Source of the DNA: Aquamicrobium sp.
Lineage (GTDB): Bacteria; Pseudomonadota; Alphaproteobacteria; Rhizobiales; Rhizobiaceae
Length of the DNA: 64,000 bases
NCBI GenBank assembly: GCA_019739225.1
Contig: JAHHDT010000005.1
Coordinates: forward strand, 868,001 to 932,000
Reading direction: 5' to 3'
Shown here: in pieces, positions 9,903-22,197 of the stretch
Layout: each line of letters starts with the position of its first letter
Position numbering within the stretch: position 1 is the first letter of the stretch
Translations under genes and position numbers: made by a program
Notes under the pieces: generated by a model
The model's input: only the letters and a program-made list of their open reading frames with translations
What the model was told of the DNA's origin: nothing
The model's database searches: none

Positions 9903-10739
9903 ATGAGCACCGCGTTGGCAGTGCATCACGGGCCGTTTGGTCGCGTGGCGCTGTACAATCTTGATCGTTCGCTGGCCCTGCATGCACACAGGGAAGGCCA
10001 TCTGATCTTTCACATCCAGGGCCCCGCCGCTTCCATCAGGATCGATGAGGACATCTACCCGCTGTCCGGCGGCCAAGCGGTGGCGATAAGCCCCTGGCAG
10101 CCGCACAACTACATGTCGCTGGATCACGACGAACCGTCGCTCTTTCTCACTCTCTACATAAAGCCGTTCTGGTTTCTCGAGGCGAGCCGCCAGGCCAATG
10201 CCGCTTTGCGCTTCGGGCGCAGCCCGATCGATGTGACTGAGCAGATTTGCCGCCTGTCGCTGCAGGTGTCGTCGGCAATGCTGGAAGACGCCGACGACAG
10301 CTTCGTCGCCGGCTATCTCTACGAACTGACGCAGGCCTGCTTCGACCAGTCCTGGCAATGGGTCGCGGAGGGGGCAACCTTCACCCGGTGCGCGCCGCCC
10401 GTGCGGGATTTCAGGGTGCGCAACTCGGTCAAGCTGATGCAGCATCGCGTCAGCGAGCGCATCGTCCTCGACGAAATCGCCAAGGACTCCGGCCTGTCGC
10501 GGCCGCACTTCTACAAGCTCTTCCGCCAGCAGGTGGGCATCACGCCCAATATCTACCTGAACACCTTGCGCATGGAGAGCGCGCTTCAGCGTCTGACGAC
10601 ATCGCACGACGCCGTTACGGATATAGGTCTCGATCTCGGCTTCTCGTCTCAGGCGAGCTTCACGCGCTTCTTCATCGCCAATGCGGGCATCGCTCCGAGC
10701 GACTATCGCCGCGTCGTCCATTTTGCCGGCGTCGCCTGA
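9903..10739 (+). CDS. AraC-family transcriptional regulator
   Basis: C-terminal double HTH 'LSRPHFYKLFRQQVGITPNIYLNTLRMESALQRL...DIGLDLGFSSQASFTRFFIANAGIAPSDYRR'; ATG at 9903 chosen. Confidence 0.93.
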   Translation: MSTALAVHHGPFGRVALYNLDRSLALHAHREGHLIFHIQGPAASIRIDEDIYPLSGGQAVAISPWQPHNYMSLDHDEPSLFLTLYIKPFWFLEASRQANAALRFGRSPIDVTEQICRLSLQVSSAMLEDADDSFVAGYLYELTQACFDQSWQWVAEGATFTRCAPPVRDFRVRNSVKLMQHRVSERIVLDEIAKDSGLSRPHFYKLFRQQVGITPNIYLNTLRMESALQRLTTSHDAVTDIGLDLGFSSQASFTRFFIANAGIAPSDYRRVVHFAGVA

Positions 10740-10934
10740 CGGAAGGCATTTCCGCCGCTGACGGTCGGTTTTGGCGATGATTGGCGACAGCAAGAGACTG
10801 TCGGGTATGCGCGATCGCGCATCTTGCGCTTAGCTTGACGACGAACAGATGCGATGCGGCTCTAGGGAGGAGAGTATCGGCATGATCGGCAGTCGAGTGC
10901 GACCGTTGTCGGAAGACCGGTCCGGGAGGTCGGG

Positions 10935-11942
10935 TTGAGCGGCTTTGTCCAGCGCAACCCCATCTGGACGGTAATCATCGCCGTGCTCGTCGCCGCGTTC
11001 GTCTGGGCCGTGGTGGCACCCTGGCCGCCGGGCATGGAGGCGGTGGTCGGGCGCAAGCAGATCTTCCTCAATGCGCTTTTCAACGGCATCACGTTGGGCG
11101 CGCTCTATTTCCTCGTGGCAAGCGGCTTCACCCTCATCTTCGGCCTGATGAAGAACGTGAACCTCGCGCATGGTTCGCTCTATTTGCTGGGGGGCTACAT
11201 CGGCTACGAATTCGCGGAAGCGACGGGATCGTGGCTCGGAGCCTTCGTCGTTTCCTTCGTCATCGTGGCGCTGCTCGGCATCGTTCTGCAATATGTCGTT
11301 TTCCGGCGGATGGAGGGCGAGGACCTGCGCCAGACGCTGGTGACGATCGGCATCTCGATCGTGCTGGCCGATTTGATGCTGTGGCGCTGGGGGAGCCATT
11401 CCTACCAGATACTGTCGCCTGATTTCCTGAGCGGGCCGACCACGCTGCCCCTGATCGCGGGCGTACGCGGCGATGGCGAGATCGTCTATCTGAGATTCCC
11501 GGCGGTACGCATCGCCATTCTTGTCGCTTCCATCGTGCTCGGCGCGCTGATGTGGCTGGCGCTCAACAGGACCCGCATCGGCATGCTGATCCGCGCGGGT
11601 GTCGACGACCGCGACATGCTCGCCGCCTCTGGCGTACGTATCCAGTATGTCTTCGTGCTGGTCTTTGCCTTCGGCGCGGGTCTCGCGGGCATGGCAGGCA
11701 TCGTCGGCGGCACCTTCCAATCGGTGGCGGCCGGCGAGGACATGCGCTTCCTGCTTGCCTCGCTCGTCGTCGTTATCGTCGGCGGGATGGGATCGATCTT
11801 CGGGGCAGCGCTCGGCGCGCTGCTCATCGGCCTCGCCGAACAGCTCGGCTCGGTCTATGCGCCGACCTATTCGGTCGTTCTGACCTTCCTCATCATGGCG
11901 CTCGTGCTGGCATTTCGCCCGCAGGGCCTCCTGGGGCGCTGA
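10935..11942 (+). CDS. Branched-chain amino acid ABC transporter permease (LivH type)
   Basis: 'GITLGALYFLVASGFTLIFGLMKNVNLAHGSLYLLGGYIG' LivH signature. Confidence 0.93.
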   Translation: MSGFVQRNPIWTVIIAVLVAAFVWAVVAPWPPGMEAVVGRKQIFLNALFNGITLGALYFLVASGFTLIFGLMKNVNLAHGSLYLLGGYIGYEFAEATGSWLGAFVVSFVIVALLGIVLQYVVFRRMEGEDLRQTLVTIGISIVLADLMLWRWGSHSYQILSPDFLSGPTTLPLIAGVRGDGEIVYLRFPAVRIAILVASIVLGALMWLALNRTRIGMLIRAGVDDRDMLAASGVRIQYVFVLVFAFGAGLAGMAGIVGGTFQSVAAGEDMRFLLASLVVVIVGGMGSIFGAALGALLIGLAEQLGSVYAPTYSVVLTFLIMALVLAFRPQGLLGR

Positions 11943-11945
11943 GCC

Positions 11946-13037
11946 ATGGCCGCGGTGGACCCGACCAGCGTTGAAAGAGGCAGGAGGGCGGCCAGGACCG
12001 GGCAGGCGTCTGACGTGCCGACCTGGCTCCAGGGGTTGCCCGTCTCATGGTGGGTCGTCGGCGTCATCCTTCTGTTCATGCCGGTGGTCGCCAATGATTT
12101 CATCCTGTTCCAGATCTTCGGCTGGGGCTTCATCCTCGGCATGATCGCGCTCAGCCTGATGTTCCTGGGTGGCTACGGCGGCATGGTCAGCCTCGCGCAG
12201 ATGTCGATCGCGGCACTTGCCGGCTACATGATCGCCATACTCGGCAGCAGCGGCGTCCAGACAATCAGCCTCAACTGGCCGTGGTGGCTGGCGATCCCGG
12301 TGGCGATCTTCATCGCGGCCGCATTCGCCACCATGATCGGCGCGCTCGCGGTACGCACCGAGGGCATCTACACGATCATGATCACGCTCGCGATCGCGGC
12401 CGCCTTCTTCTATTTCACGCGTCAGAACTACACCATCTTCAATGGCTATACGGGCTTTGCCAACGTGGTCCCGCCGGACCTGTTCGGCATCAACTGGCGC
12501 CGTTCCGTGCCGTTCTATTACCTGTCGCTCGCCTGCGCGGTCATCGCCTATTGCGTCGTCGTCTACGTGTCCCGTTCGCCGTTCGGACTTGCCCTGCAGG
12601 GCGTTCGCGACAATCCCCGCCGCATGGCCGCCCTCGGCTTCAACGTTTTCGCGCACCGCGTCTTCGCCTACACGTTTGCGGGCGCTATTGCCGCCGTCGC
12701 CGGCATTCTGATGGCCTGGCAGAACGCGCAGATATCGCCGGGCACGGCAGGCTTGCCGGCGGTCATCGACATCCTCGTCATCGCTGTCGTCGGTGGGATG
12801 AAACGGCCGATTGGCCCATTCATCGGCGCGCTGATCTACGTCGTGCTACGCACTTTCGCGCCGGACATCCTGCTTACCCTCGGCCTTTCGGGCGACCGTT
12901 TCAAGCTGCTGATCGGCCTCGGTTTCCTGGCCATCGTCTACTGGTCGCCCGACGGTGTGCTCGGGCTGTGGGAGCGCTGGCGTGCCCATCGGGCCAAGGC
13001 GGGTGATCCGCTGACAGGTGGCGGAGGCGCGCCATGA
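11946..13037 (+). CDS. Branched-chain amino acid ABC transporter permease (LivM type)
   Basis: Multi-TM protein with 'GYGGMVSLAQMSIAALAGYMIAIL' and 'VVGGMKRPIGPFIGALIYVVLR'. Confidence 0.93.
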   Translation: MAAVDPTSVERGRRAARTGQASDVPTWLQGLPVSWWVVGVILLFMPVVANDFILFQIFGWGFILGMIALSLMFLGGYGGMVSLAQMSIAALAGYMIAILGSSGVQTISLNWPWWLAIPVAIFIAAAFATMIGALAVRTEGIYTIMITLAIAAAFFYFTRQNYTIFNGYTGFANVVPPDLFGINWRRSVPFYYLSLACAVIAYCVVVYVSRSPFGLALQGVRDNPRRMAALGFNVFAHRVFAYTFAGAIAAVAGILMAWQNAQISPGTAGLPAVIDILVIAVVGGMKRPIGPFIGALIYVVLRTFAPDILLTLGLSGDRFKLLIGLGFLAIVYWSPDGVLGLWERWRAHRAKAGDPLTGGGGAP

Positions 13038-13835
13038 GCCCGGCCGCCAGCACCGTGGAACCGCGTAGCGTGGGCGATCTACTGAACGCGACCGGCAGCG
13101 GCAATGCGCTGGAACTGCGCGGTGTCACCCGCATGTTCGGTGCACTCGCGGCGCTGACCGATGTGACGCTGACCGTCAAGCCCGGCGAACGGCGCGGCGT
13201 GCTGGGCTCCAATGGTGCCGGCAAGACGACGCTGTTCAACTGTGTGACCGGCGATTTCCTGCCCACCTCGGGCACGATTCGCCTGTTCGGCGAGGACGTG
13301 ACCCGTTTTCCGGCACACGAACGCATCCGCCGCGGGTTGCGACGTACCTATCAGATTTCGCTGCTGTTCGGTGGCCTCACCGTTCTCGACAATGTCTACC
13401 TCGCCTGCCGGGGTGTTTCGCGCGGCCGCTTCTCGCTGGTGCGCCCGCGCCGCAACGACGCGCTGATGCAATCGGCTTTCGAACTCATTGAGGCAGTGCA
13501 CCTGAGCGACGTCGCCGAGACGCTGGTGGCCGAGCTTTCCTACGGCCAGCAGCGGCAGCTCGAAATCGCGCTGGCGCTGGCCGGCGCGCCGCGCTTCATT
13601 CTGTTCGACGAGCCTGCCGCCGGACTGTCACCGACCGAGCGCGCCGACCTTGTGACAATCCTGACCAGCCTGCCGCGACATATCGGCTTCATCATCATCG
13701 AACACGACATGGACGTCGCGCTGCGTGTCGCCGAAAGCGTTTCGATGATGCACAACGGCCGCATCTTCAAGGAAGGCCTGCCCAGCGAGATCGAGAACGA
13801 TCCCGAGGTGCAGGAACTCTACCTCGGAGGCGGCC

Positions 13836-13843
<8 letters not shown>
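13034..13843 (+). CDS. ABC transporter ATP-binding protein (LivG type)
   Basis: Walker A 'GSNGAGKTTLFN', 'LSYGQQRQLEIALAL', Walker B 'FILFDEPAAGLS'. Confidence 0.95.
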
Positions 13844-16049
<2,206 letters not shown>

Positions 16050-16053
16050 CAGC

Positions 16054-16884
16054 ATGGCGATACCGCGACAGCAAATCCTGGAAAAATTCCGCGCGATGAT
16101 CGCGCGAGGCGAGCCGATCATCGGCGGCGGCGCCGGAACGGGACTTTCCGCCAAGTGCGAGGAAGAAGGCGGCATCGACCTCATCGTCATCTACAATTCC
16201 GGGCGCTACCGCATGGCGGGTCGAGGCTCGCTTGCAGGCCTGCTTGCCTATGGCGATTCCAACGCGATCGTCGTTGATATGGCGCGCGAGGTGCTGCCGG
16301 TGGTGAAGCACACGCCCGTGCTGGCCGGCGTCAACGGTACCGATCCATTCCGTGTGATGGATGTCTTCCTGCCGGAGCTGAAGCGCCTCGGCTTTTCCGG
16401 CATCCAGAACTTCCCCACCGTCGGCATCATCGACGGCACCTTCCGCGCCAATCTGGAAGAGACCGGCATGTCCTACGGGCTCGAGGTCGACATGATCGCC
16501 AAGGCCCGCGCACTCGACATGCTGACGACGCCCTATGTCTTCAACGAGGACGAGGCGGCGGCCATGGCGCGGGCGGGTGCTGACATCATCGTTTGCCATA
16601 TGGGCCTGACAACGGGCGGCTCCATCGGCGCCGAGACTGCGCTGAAGCTGGAAGACTGCCCGGGGCTGATCGATGCCTGGGCCGAGGCCGCGCTGAAGGT
16701 CAATCCGGACGCGATCGTGCTTGCCCATGGCGGGCCGGTCGCGATGCCGGAAGACGCGGATTTCATCATGAAGAACACCGCCAATTGCCATGGCTTCTAT
16801 GGAGCCTCTTCGATGGAGAGGCTGCCGACCGAAGTCGCGCTTACCGAGCAGACCCGCCAGTTCAAGCGGATCAAGGGAAAATGA
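16054..16884 (+). CDS. Phosphoenolpyruvate hydrolase-family / TIM-barrel protein
   Basis: '[55 protein letters not shown]' signature; family often adjacent to Tm-1-like genes. Confidence 0.9.
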   Translation: MAIPRQQILEKFRAMIARGEPIIGGGAGTGLSAKCEEEGGIDLIVIYNSGRYRMAGRGSLAGLLAYGDSNAIVVDMAREVLPVVKHTPVLAGVNGTDPFRVMDVFLPELKRLGFSGIQNFPTVGIIDGTFRANLEETGMSYGLEVDMIAKARALDMLTTPYVFNEDEAAAMARAGADIIVCHMGLTTGGSIGAETALKLEDCPGLIDAWAEAALKVNPDAIVLAHGGPVAMPEDADFIMKNTANCHGFYGASSMERLPTEVALTEQTRQFKRIKGK

Positions 16885-16932
16885 CATGCCGATAGAATTC
16901 ATCACGTCGGCGCGTTCGCGGGAGGGACGAAA

Positions 16933-19734
16933 ATGACTGGACAGATCATCGGCCAGCTCATCCTGTGGCTCATCGCAGCCGTCATAGTCATCGCCATCAT
17001 CTACTGGGTGATGAACTGGCTCTACCGCCGGTCGACGAAGGAGATAGCCTTCGTGCGGACCGGCTTCCTCGGCGAGAAGGTGGTGATCGACGGCGGCGCC
17101 TTCGTCTGGCCCATCGTCCACGACGTAACACCGGTCAGCATGAACACGCTGGTGCTGGAGGTGGTGCGCAACAAGGACCAGGCGCTGATCACTCGCGACC
17201 GGATGCGCATTGATGTGGAAGCGGAGTTTTATGTGCGGGTGCGGCCGACACGCGAGGCGGTGTCTGTGGCGGCCTCCACGCTGGGCCGGCGGACGCTGGA
17301 CGCCAAGAACCTGCACGAACTGCTGGTCGGCAAATTTGAAAGCGCCATGCGCGCGGTCGCGGCCGAAATGTCTATGGGCGAGATGCACGAGCAGCGCGGG
17401 GTCTATGTCAGCCGCGTTCGCGAGGCGGCGCAGGAAGATCTATCCCGCAACGGCCTGGAGCTGGAGTCGGTCGCTATCGTCGACATCGACCAGACCGCGC
17501 TCGAATATTTCAACCCCTCGAACCGCTTCGATGCCGAAGGTCTGACGGCGCTCATCAAGGACATCGAGGAGCGTCGCACGCTGCGCAACGACATCGAGCA
17601 GGGTGCGATGATCCAGATCCGCACCCGCAACCTCGAGGCGGAGAAGCAGTCGCTCGAGATCGAGCGCGCCAGCGAAGAGGCAAGGCTGGAACAGGAACGC
17701 GACGTCGAGTTCCGGCGCGCCCACCAGCGCGCGCAGCTTGCCCGCGAACGCGCCGAACGCGATACCGAGGCCGAGAGTGCGCAGATCACCGCCCGCGAGG
17801 CCATCGAGCGCGCGCGCATTGCCAACGAGCAGTCGATAGCAGAAAGCCGCATCGCTTCCGAACGCGAGATCAGGCAGCGTGAGATCGAACGCCAGCGCGC
17901 GATCGACTCTGCCGAAATCACCACGCGCGAGGAGATCGAGAAGGCCCGCATCGCTCAGGAACGCGCGATCAAGGAAGCGCGCATCGATAACGAGAAGGAA
18001 ACACAAACCCGCGAAATCTCTCGCCAGCGCGAAGTCGATCAGGCCGAGATCGCAGCAAAGGAATCGACCGAGAAGGCCCGCATCGAACAGGAGCGCGCGG
18101 TCGCCGAAAGCCGCATCACGACCGAGCAGGACATTCGCCGGCGCGAGATCGAGCGTAGCCGCGCCATCGAAGAGGCAGAGATCGCCTCACGCGAGGCGAC
18201 CGAGAAGTTGCGTATTCTCGAAGCTGCCAACACGAACGAAGAGCGCATCGAGACGGACCGCAAGATCCGCGAGCTGGAGATCGGCAAGCAGAAGGCGCTG
18301 GAGGAAGCCGAGATCGCCGCGGGGCAAGCCACGGAGGCAGCCCGTATCGCGCGCGAAAAGAAGATCGCGGCCGAACGCATCGCCTACGAGCAGGAAACGC
18401 GCGAACGCGAGATCGCCCGCAACCGGGCCGTCGACCAGGCCGACATCTCGGCACGCGAGCTGATCGAAAGTGCCCGCATCGAGGTGGAAGCCAAGATCGA
18501 GCGCGAGCGCATCGACAGCGAACGCGGCACGCGCGAGCGCGACATCGAACGCCGGCAGATGCTGGACGAGGCGCAGGTTGCGGCCGACGAGGCGGTCGAG
18601 GCCGCCCGCATCGCGCAGAGGAAGATGCTCGACTTCGAGCGTATATCTGCAGAACAGGAGACACGCGAACGCGAGATCGAACGCCAGCGGATCGTGGAGG
18701 AGGCCAGCGAACGGCGCATCGTCGAGCTCGCCGCCAGGAAGAGCGAACGTGCCGAGGCGGACGCCAAGGTGCGGCAGGCCGAAATCCTGGCGCAGCGCGA
18801 CGTGGAGCGCAGCGACATCGCACGCCAGCAGGTGCTGGATGCGGCGAAGCTGGAGCGTCAGCGCGCGCTGGAACAGCTCGAGATCGCCCGCGTGCAGACG
18901 CTTCGCGAGGCCGAGATTGCTTCGAAAGAAGAGATCGAACGCGCCCGCATCGCATCCGAGCGCGGCCTCGACGAAGCCCGCATCGGTCACGAGACGGAGC
19001 GGCGCCGGCTGGAGGTCGAGCGCGAGCGCAATATCGAGAGCGCGCAGATGGAAAAGGCCATCGTGCTCTACCGCAAATCGCTGGAGGAATCGGCTGCCCG
19101 TGCCGAGGCCGACATTGCCAGAGCCCGCGCGGCCGAGGCCGAGGAGCAGATCAAGACCGCCCGCGAGACCGAGGAGGCCAACCGTCGCAAGAGCGTCGAT
19201 GTGCTGATGGCGGAGAAGCGCGCTCAGGAGGAAAAGATCGCCGCCGAGGCCGAGAAGGTCCGCCGCGCGGTCGAGGCCGAGGCGCAGAAGCTGCTCAACG
19301 AGGCCGAAAACGTGCTGTCCGATCCGGCGCGGCACTCGCTGTTCCGCCGCAAGCTGCTGGAGCATGTCGAAGGCATCGTTTCGGCCTCCGTCAAGCCGCT
19401 GGAGAAGATCCAGGACATCCGGATCATGCAGCTCGACGGCATCGCTGGCGGACACGGCGGCGAACGGGCCAACATGACCGACGAGGTCATCAACTCGGCG
19501 CTTCGCTATCGCGTCCAGGCGCCGTTGGTCGACAGCCTGCTAGCCGACATCGGCATCGAGGGCGGCAATCTGACGAAGCAGGGCGGTCTGATCCGCGAGG
19601 CGTCCGACCTGACGCGCATCGCCGGCGAGGTGCAGAAACAGCAGCGCTCTGGAGGTGACGGCGGCTCCAGCGATGGCGGGAGCGGGTCCGATGGCGGCGG
19701 CAAATCGTCGTCCGGTTCGCGGTCGAAGAAATAG
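16933..19734 (+). CDS. SPFH/band-7 flotillin-like membrane protein with very long charged coiled coil
   Basis: N-terminal TM helix, SPFH domain, then ~600 aa of Arg/Glu-rich coiled coil with tandem 44-aa units, and a Gly/Ser-rich tail. Confidence 0.9.
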   Translation: MTGQIIGQLILWLIAAVIVIAIIYWVMNWLYRRSTKEIAFVRTGFLGEKVVIDGGAFVWPIVHDVTPVSMNTLVLEVVRNKDQALITRDRMRIDVEAEFYVRVRPTREAVSVAASTLGRRTLDAKNLHELLVGKFESAMRAVAAEMSMGEMHEQRGVYVSRVREAAQEDLSRNGLELESVAIVDIDQTALEYFNPSNRFDAEGLTALIKDIEERRTLRNDIEQGAMIQIRTRNLEAEKQSLEIERASEEARLEQERDVEFRRAHQRAQLARERAERDTEAESAQITAREAIERARIANEQSIAESRIASEREIRQREIERQRAIDSAEITTREEIEKARIAQERAIKEARIDNEKETQTREISRQREVDQAEIAAKESTEKARIEQERAVAESRITTEQDIRRREIERSRAIEEAEIASREATEKLRILEAANTNEERIETDRKIRELEIGKQKALEEAEIAAGQATEAARIAREKKIAAERIAYEQETREREIARNRAVDQADISARELIESARIEVEAKIERERIDSERGTRERDIERRQMLDEAQVAADEAVEAARIAQRKMLDFERISAEQETREREIERQRIVEEASERRIVELAARKSERAEADAKVRQAEILAQRDVERSDIARQQVLDAAKLERQRALEQLEIARVQTLREAEIASKEEIERARIASERGLDEARIGHETERRRLEVERERNIESAQMEKAIVLYRKSLEESAARAEADIARARAAEAEEQIKTARETEEANRRKSVDVLMAEKRAQEEKIAAEAEKVRRAVEAEAQKLLNEAENVLSDPARHSLFRRKLLEHVEGIVSASVKPLEKIQDIRIMQLDGIAGGHGGERANMTDEVINSALRYRVQAPLVDSLLADIGIEGGNLTKQGGLIREASDLTRIAGEVQKQQRSGGDGGSSDGGSGSDGGGKSSSGSRSKK
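17779..18702 (+). repeat. Seven contiguous 132-bp (44-aa) coding repeats in the SPFH gene
   Basis: Units start at 17779, 17911, 18043, 18175, 18307, 18439, 18571, each encoding A(E/Q/D)(I/V)xAxExxExxRI...ERI...E...REIERxRxxDx; a further unit lies at 18910-19041. Confidence 0.85.
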
Positions 19735-19743
19735 GAGCCGGCA

Positions 19744-20181
19744 ATGCCAAGGGTATTCGTCTCCACTGTCATCGATGCGCCGCCCGCCAGGGTTTGGGAG
19801 CGGATCAGGGATTTCAACGCGCTGCCGCGCTGGCATCCCCGCATCCGCGAAAGCCGCATCGAAAACGGCGAGCCTTCCGACAAGGTCGGCTGCGTGCGCG
19901 ATTTCACGCTGCAGAACGGCGACCGCCTACGCGAAAAGCTGCTCGGCCTGTCGGACTATGACATGTTCTGCACCTACGCGATCCTCGAAGGACCGATGCC
20001 GCTGACCGATTACGTCGCGACGTTGCGGCTGACCCCGGTAACGGATGGCGACCGCACCTTTGCCGAATGGTCGGCCGAGTTCGAGTGCGCCGACGAGGTG
20101 GCCGACGACCTCGTCGGGGGGATCGGCACCAATGTTTTCCAGGGCGGCTTCGACGCGCTCAAGCGGCACTTCGGGGGATAG
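19744..20181 (+). CDS. SRPBCC-family protein (CoxG/polyketide cyclase-like)
   Basis: 'STVIDAPPARVWERIRDFNALPRWHPRI...EPSDKVGCVRDF' SRPBCC/START-like signature. Confidence 0.85.
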   Translation: MPRVFVSTVIDAPPARVWERIRDFNALPRWHPRIRESRIENGEPSDKVGCVRDFTLQNGDRLREKLLGLSDYDMFCTYAILEGPMPLTDYVATLRLTPVTDGDRTFAEWSAEFECADEVADDLVGGIGTNVFQGGFDALKRHFGG

Positions 20182-20208
20182 GCGGATGCTTGCCGACGCT
20201 GCCTCTTT

Positions 20209-20381
20209 ACGTTGCCTCCCTCTGGCCTGCCGGCCATCTCTCCCACAAGGGGGGAGATCAGCCGTCGGCCGATCTTTCGCCAATCTCCAGCGTTGGAGAG
20301 GCAGCGCTGAGCGTGAAGCTGCCGATCTCCCCCCGTGTGGGGGAGATGGCCGGCAGGCCAGAGGGGGGCGCGAAGGAACGC
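20209..20381. repeat. Palindromic intergenic repeat, copy 1 of family A
   Basis: Arms 'CCTCCCTCTGGCCTGCCGGCCATCTCTCCCACAAGGGGGGAGAT' and 'ATCTCCCCCCGTGTGGGGGAGATGGCCGGCAGGCCAGAGGGGGG', ending GCGAAGGAACGC; same architecture as 24903-25081. Confidence 0.9.
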
Positions 20382-20421
20382 GGAGCATTCGGGAGTTGCG
20401 ATCACCCAAAGAGATCGCCCC

Positions 20422-20883
20422 ATGGTGAAGATCGTCAAATCCACCATCATGGAGGCGCCTGTCGAGGCCGTGTGGGAGGTGCTGCGCGACTTCAACGGCC
20501 ACGACCAGTGGCACCCGGCGGTCGCCGACAGCCACATCGAGCGCGGACAGCCCTCCGACAAGGTTGGATGCGTTCGCCGCTTCCATCTGGCCGATGGTTC
20601 GGAACTGCGCGAGCAGCTTCTGACCATGTCCGACATCGACATGGCGTTCTCCTATTGCCTGCTCGATACGCCGATCCCGCTGCTCAACTACGTCGCCCAT
20701 GTCCGTCTGATCCCGGTGACCGACGGTGACATGACGTTCTGGCACTGGGGGTCGCGCTTCGACACGCCGCCGGGCCGCGAAGCCGAGCTGCAGAAGCAGG
20801 TCGGCGAGGAAATCTACGAGGGTGGCTTTCACGCCGTCCGCGCCTTCATGGGGCTAGCGCCCGCATCGCAGGGAGGGGCCTGA
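20422..20883 (+). CDS. SRPBCC-family protein (CoxG-like), paralogue of 19744-20181
   Basis: 'KSTIMEAPVEAVWEVLRDFNGHDQWHPAV...QPSDKVGCVRRF'; ATG at 20422 preferred, the 20335 start lies in the repeat. Confidence 0.85.
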   Translation: MVKIVKSTIMEAPVEAVWEVLRDFNGHDQWHPAVADSHIERGQPSDKVGCVRRFHLADGSELREQLLTMSDIDMAFSYCLLDTPIPLLNYVAHVRLIPVTDGDMTFWHWGSRFDTPPGREAELQKQVGEEIYEGGFHAVRAFMGLAPASQGGA

Positions 20884-21701
20884 TGCCCGTGAAAGTGGAG
20901 ACCTACGATCGCGTTGAAGAGGCCGCGCGCGCCCTGTCGGCAAGCCGCTCCGCGCGTTTTCTGGGCGGCGGCACGCTTGTCATGCGGGCTGTGAATGCCG
21001 GCGACCAGTCATTCGATACGATCATACGACTGCGCGATCCGGATTTTCGGACGATCAGGATGCAGGGCGACGGTCTCGTCATCGGCGCCGGCGTCACTAT
21101 GGCCGCGCTCGTCGCCAATCGCGATGCGGTATTCCTTGCTCCCGTAGCGCGGGTGATCGGCGGTCCGGCCATCCGCAACATGGCGACCGTTGGCGGCAAC
21201 CTGTTTGCCAGCGGCAATTACGGCGATCTCGCCGTGGCGCTGCTGGCGCTGGGCGCCACGGTGCAACTCGCCGGCAGCGGCAGCCGCAGCATGCCGATCG
21301 ACGAGTTCCTGCGCGACCGCGACCGCCATGCGACCTCGCTGGTCCAGTCGGTCACGGTGCCACGGCCGCGCGACCCCGCCACATTTCGCTTCACCAAGGT
21401 CAGTCGCGTGAAGCCGAAGGGTGTGTCGCTGATGTCGATCGCGGCACTCCTGCCGCAGTCGGGCGGGCGCGTGCAGGGCGCGCGCGTCGCCTATGGCGCA
21501 ATGGGGCCGATGCCCCTGCGCGCGATCGCGGTCGAACGCGCGCTTGAAGGACAGGCGCTCGATGCCGCTGCCATCGATCGGGCGGCCGCGCTGGCGGTCG
21601 AGGGCATTGCGCCGCCGACCGACGCGCTCGCCTCGTCCTGGTATCGGGCGGAGGTGGCCGGTGTGCATCTGAAACGGCTCCTGGCCGGGGAACGGAGATA
21701 G
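20883..21701 (+). CDS. Molybdenum hydroxylase FAD-binding subunit (CoxM/XdhB-like)
   Basis: 'RFLGGGTLVMRAVN', 'VIGAGVTMAAL', 'ATVGGNLFASGNYGDLAVALLALGATVQL'. Confidence 0.92.
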   Translation: MPVKVETYDRVEEAARALSASRSARFLGGGTLVMRAVNAGDQSFDTIIRLRDPDFRTIRMQGDGLVIGAGVTMAALVANRDAVFLAPVARVIGGPAIRNMATVGGNLFASGNYGDLAVALLALGATVQLAGSGSRSMPIDEFLRDRDRHATSLVQSVTVPRPRDPATFRFTKVSRVKPKGVSLMSIAALLPQSGGRVQGARVAYGAMGPMPLRAIAVERALEGQALDAAAIDRAAALAVEGIAPPTDALASSWYRAEVAGVHLKRLLAGERR

Positions 21702-21703
21702 GC

Positions 21704-22189
21704 ATGGCGAAGAAACCGGTCCAGTTTCGTCTAAACGGCTCGGAAAAGGCGGTGTTCGTCGACGAGGGGCAGAACCTCCTCGATGTGCTGCGTCGCGGCG
21801 TCGGCGACCTGACGCCGAAATATGGCTGCGGGCAGGGAACCTGCGGCACCTGCACGGTGCTGATCGATGGCGAGCCGCATCTGTCATGCCTGACGCTCGC
21901 CGAAACCATCGACGGCCGGCAGGTCTCCACCACCGCCGGGCTTGCGCGCGGCAGCGAGCTTCATCCGCTGCAGGCCGCCTTCATGGATGGGTTCGCCGCC
22001 CAATGCGGCTACTGCACGCCGGGCATGCTGATGGCCGCGAGCGCACTGCTGGAGCGTAACCCGGACCCTTCACGTGAGGACATCGTGGAAGCCATCTCCG
22101 GCAATATCTGCCGCTGCACCGGCTACGAGCCGATCATCAACGCGATCCTTGCCGCGGCGAAGGCCGGCGGTGCACGGCGCTACGGGTAG
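21704..22189 (+). CDS. Molybdenum hydroxylase [2Fe-2S] subunit (CoxS-like)
   Basis: Two 2Fe-2S motifs: 'CGQGTCGTCTVLIDG...C' and 'QCGYCTPGMLMAASALL...GNICRCTGYEPI'. Confidence 0.95.
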   Translation: MAKKPVQFRLNGSEKAVFVDEGQNLLDVLRRGVGDLTPKYGCGQGTCGTCTVLIDGEPHLSCLTLAETIDGRQVSTTAGLARGSELHPLQAAFMDGFAAQCGYCTPGMLMAASALLERNPDPSREDIVEAISGNICRCTGYEPIINAILAAAKAGGARRYG

Positions 22190-22197
22190 GTGAGCCA

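Noticed and set aside
18187-19455. 422-aa minus-strand ORF antisense to the SPFH gene (also 17403-18006 minus ORFs)
   Set aside because: Created by the repetitive high-GC codons of the coiled-coil gene; composition is low-complexity and no family is recognised.
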